From contig JAIPEK010000136.1 of NCBI GenBank assembly GCA_021737205.1, positions 1-6,376 of the forward strand: a stretch of DNA of 6,376 nucleotides. The letters run 5' to 3'. Within the stretch, counting starts at the first letter, position 1; each line of letters starts with the position of its first letter. Positions 5,743 to 6,376 of this stretch are shown here, piece by piece. The notes below the pieces were generated by a model. It saw only the letters and a program-made list of their open reading frames with translations. It had not been told where the DNA came from and ran no database searches. The stretch comes from Desulfarculaceae bacterium (GTDB taxonomy: Bacteria; Desulfobacterota; Desulfobacteria; Desulfobacterales; Desulfobacteraceae). The position numbers and the translations under genes are program-made.

Positions 5743-5825
5743 GATAGGTGTTAGGTGTTAGGTAAAACCGAATACCTAACACCTAACTGCTTGTCTCTTG
5801 TTTCAAGTCTCAAGTTTCTTGTTTC
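5743..5825. repeat. Degenerate heptanucleotide repeats filling a convergent gap
   Basis: From two bases past the cytochrome stop to within the desulfoferrodoxin stop codon, the sequence is nearly all 7-nt units. GATAGGT, GTTAGGT, GTTAGGT start at 5743, 5750 and 5757. The inverse ACCTAAC twice starts at 5774 and 5781. Five units of consensus WWGTYTC start at 5791, 5798, 5805, 5812 and 5819. The last unit overlaps the first two bases of the + strand complement of the desulfoferrodoxin stop. AAGTTTC at 5812 is the exact complement of the GAAACTT words in the other convergent gap near 1138. Heptameric short tandem repeats are known from cyanobacteria (STRR); a link to those is not claimed. Confidence 0.8.
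5750..5787. terminator. Perfect 15-bp hairpin between convergent operons, candidate bidirectional terminator
   Basis: The arms 5750-5764 (GTTAGGTGTTAGGTA) and 5773-5787 are exact reverse complements around an 8-nt loop. The hairpin begins 10 nt after the cytochrome stop and lies 37 nt beyond the desulfoferrodoxin stop on the other strand, where a shared terminator would be expected. Neither side has a true T-run, only a pyrimidine-rich stretch (TGCTTGTCTCTTGTTTC) on the + side, so intrinsic termination is plausible but not shown. Confidence 0.5.
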
Positions 5826-6204
5826 AGGATTTCCAGAAACCGTGCAGGTTACAGTATTCCTTTGCCGTTACCTTGGCAGCAGCTGTTTTGAATTCGGCTT
5901 CCGGCTCATCCGAAGGTGTAAGGAATTTTCTCTGGATCAGGGTGCCGTCTTCGTTGTGCAGCTCGATCCACTGAATCCAGTGCTCGCTCTGCATGGGATG
6001 GGGTACACTGCCCACCTTCACCTTGTATCCGCCGTCAATCTTTTCCAGAACCGGCACATGTTTCTCCGTGGCCGCATCAACCGTATTCTCCACCACGCGC
6101 TCCATGTTCTGGCCGCAGCACATGACCGGGGGTTTTTCCGCATGAAGGACTTCCACGATATTGCCGCATTTGCCGCATTTGTAAATTCCAAGCTTTTCAG
6201 CCAT
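5824..6204 (-). CDS. dfx: Desulfoferrodoxin, class II-type two-iron superoxide reductase
   Basis: A 126-residue cytosolic enzyme that reduces superoxide to hydrogen peroxide without releasing O2, usually fed by rubredoxin. The N-terminal desulforedoxin-like domain has all four cysteines of the Fe(Cys)4 centre I: Cys10-x2-Cys13 and Cys29-Cys30. The C-terminal catalytic domain has the centre II ligands His49, His69, His75, His121 and Cys118 (in YCNLHGFW). It also has the Glu47-Lys48 pair next to the active site, with positions 47, 48, 49, 69 and 75 matching the numbering of the Desulfoarculus baarsii enzyme as I recall it. Length is standard. AGGAGG lies 6 nt upstream of the ATG. It starts 22 nt after the rubrerythrin stop and should be co-transcribed with it; peroxide made here would be the substrate of rubrerythrin. 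Confidence 0.97.
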   Translation of the reverse strand: MAEKLGIYKCGKCGNIVEVLHAEKPPVMCCGQNMERVVENTVDAATEKHVPVLEKIDGGYKVKVGSVPHPMQSEHWIQWIELHNEDGTLIQRKFLTPSDEPEAEFKTAAAKVTAKEYCNLHGFWKS

Positions 6205-6210
6205 AACTTG

Positions 6211-6216
6211 CCTCCT
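6211..6216 (-). promoter_or_regulatory. Ribosome binding site of desulfoferrodoxin
   Basis: On the minus strand AGGAGG stands 6 nt before the ATG at 6204-6202. It lies in the 22-nt gap after the rubrerythrin stop, so no separate promoter is needed between the two genes. Confidence 0.7.
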
Positions 6217-6226
6217 TTGCTGATGA

Positions 6227-6376
6227 TTAATAATTTTCTTTCAAAAGTTCAAAATGGGCCTTGGGATGATCACATGCAGGACACTTTTCAGGAGCCGGAT
6301 CTCCTTCATGGTTGTACCCGCAGTTCCTGCATCTCCATTGCACCGTACTCTCTTTTTTGAACACCCGGTTGTTTTC
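6227..6376 (-). CDS. rbr: Rubrerythrin, C-terminal rubredoxin-like domain (5'-truncated by window edge)
   Basis: The last 49 residues of a protein running in from the right edge; the stop is TAA at 6229-6227. The visible part is the rubredoxin-like tail of classical rubrerythrin: VFKKESTVQWRCRNCGY, then GDPAPEKCPACDHPKAHFEL. Four iron-ligand cysteines are in C-x2-C pairs 12 residues apart (visible residues 16, 19, 32 and 35). This short spacing is typical of rubrerythrin and distinguishes it from free rubredoxin. The diiron ferritin-like domain, where peroxide is reduced to water, lies outside the window. It precedes desulfoferrodoxin in the same direction with a 22-nt gap, forming a superoxide-to-peroxide-to-water pair. 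The start and promoter are not visible. Confidence 0.9.
   Translation of the reverse strand, partial: ENNRVFKKESTVQWRCRNCGYNHEGDPAPEKCPACDHPKAHFELLKENY

Noticed and set aside
5755..6360. Plus-strand 201-residue open frame
   Set aside because: Runs antisense through desulfoferrodoxin and the rubrerythrin tail, both of which have complete metal-ligand sets.

Overview
The window reads as a chromosomal segment of a strictly anaerobic, respiratory bacterium, most likely a sulfate- or metal-reducing member of the Desulfobacterota. This is inferred from gene content: rubredoxin, rubredoxin:oxygen oxidoreductase, desulfoferrodoxin, rubrerythrin and a small PpcA/c7-like multiheme cytochrome in about 3 kb. 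No rRNA, tRNA, CRISPR array, transposase or phage gene is visible. Taxonomy cannot be proven from the window alone.

Left part (1-3258). A copper-type P1B ATPase runs in from the left edge on the + strand and ends at 992. It converges on a minus-strand pair: an SRPBCC + TIGR01777-type SDR fusion protein (3258 to 1867), followed 71 nt later by a small RseC-family membrane protein (1795 to 1322). The 329-nt convergent gap at 993-1321 has no credible gene. It holds two inverted repeats: a perfect 18-bp one at 1034-1086, and a larger imperfect one at 1121-1229 built partly from degenerate 7-nt units.

Middle (3259-3521). This is a divergent control region. Plausible sigma70-type promoters for both directions overlap at about 3358-3410. 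The rightward one would give a leader of about 130 nt ahead of the rubredoxin gene.

Right part (3522-6376). This is a compact oxygen and reactive-oxygen defence locus made of two convergent operons. The + operon encodes rubredoxin (53 aa), flavodiiron O2 reductase, a rubrerythrin-like ferritin-fold diiron protein, and an exported three-heme cytochrome c whose start overlaps the preceding stop (ATGA). The minus operon enters from the right edge with the C-terminus of rubrerythrin, followed 22 nt later by desulfoferrodoxin (superoxide reductase). Inferred division of labour: rubredoxin feeds electrons to the flavodiiron protein (O2 to water), desulfoferrodoxin reduces superoxide to peroxide, and rubrerythrin (possibly with the ferritin-like protein) reduces the peroxide. 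The exported cytochrome is the odd member and suggests a link to the periplasmic electron pool.

The 83 nt between the two convergent operons consist almost wholly of 7-nt-phased degenerate repeats and a perfect 15-bp hairpin. Related 7-nt words occur in the other convergent gap. These heptamer arrays, the rubredoxin with a C-x-C first ligand pair, and the cytochrome lacking a sixth histidine are the most unusual points in the window.
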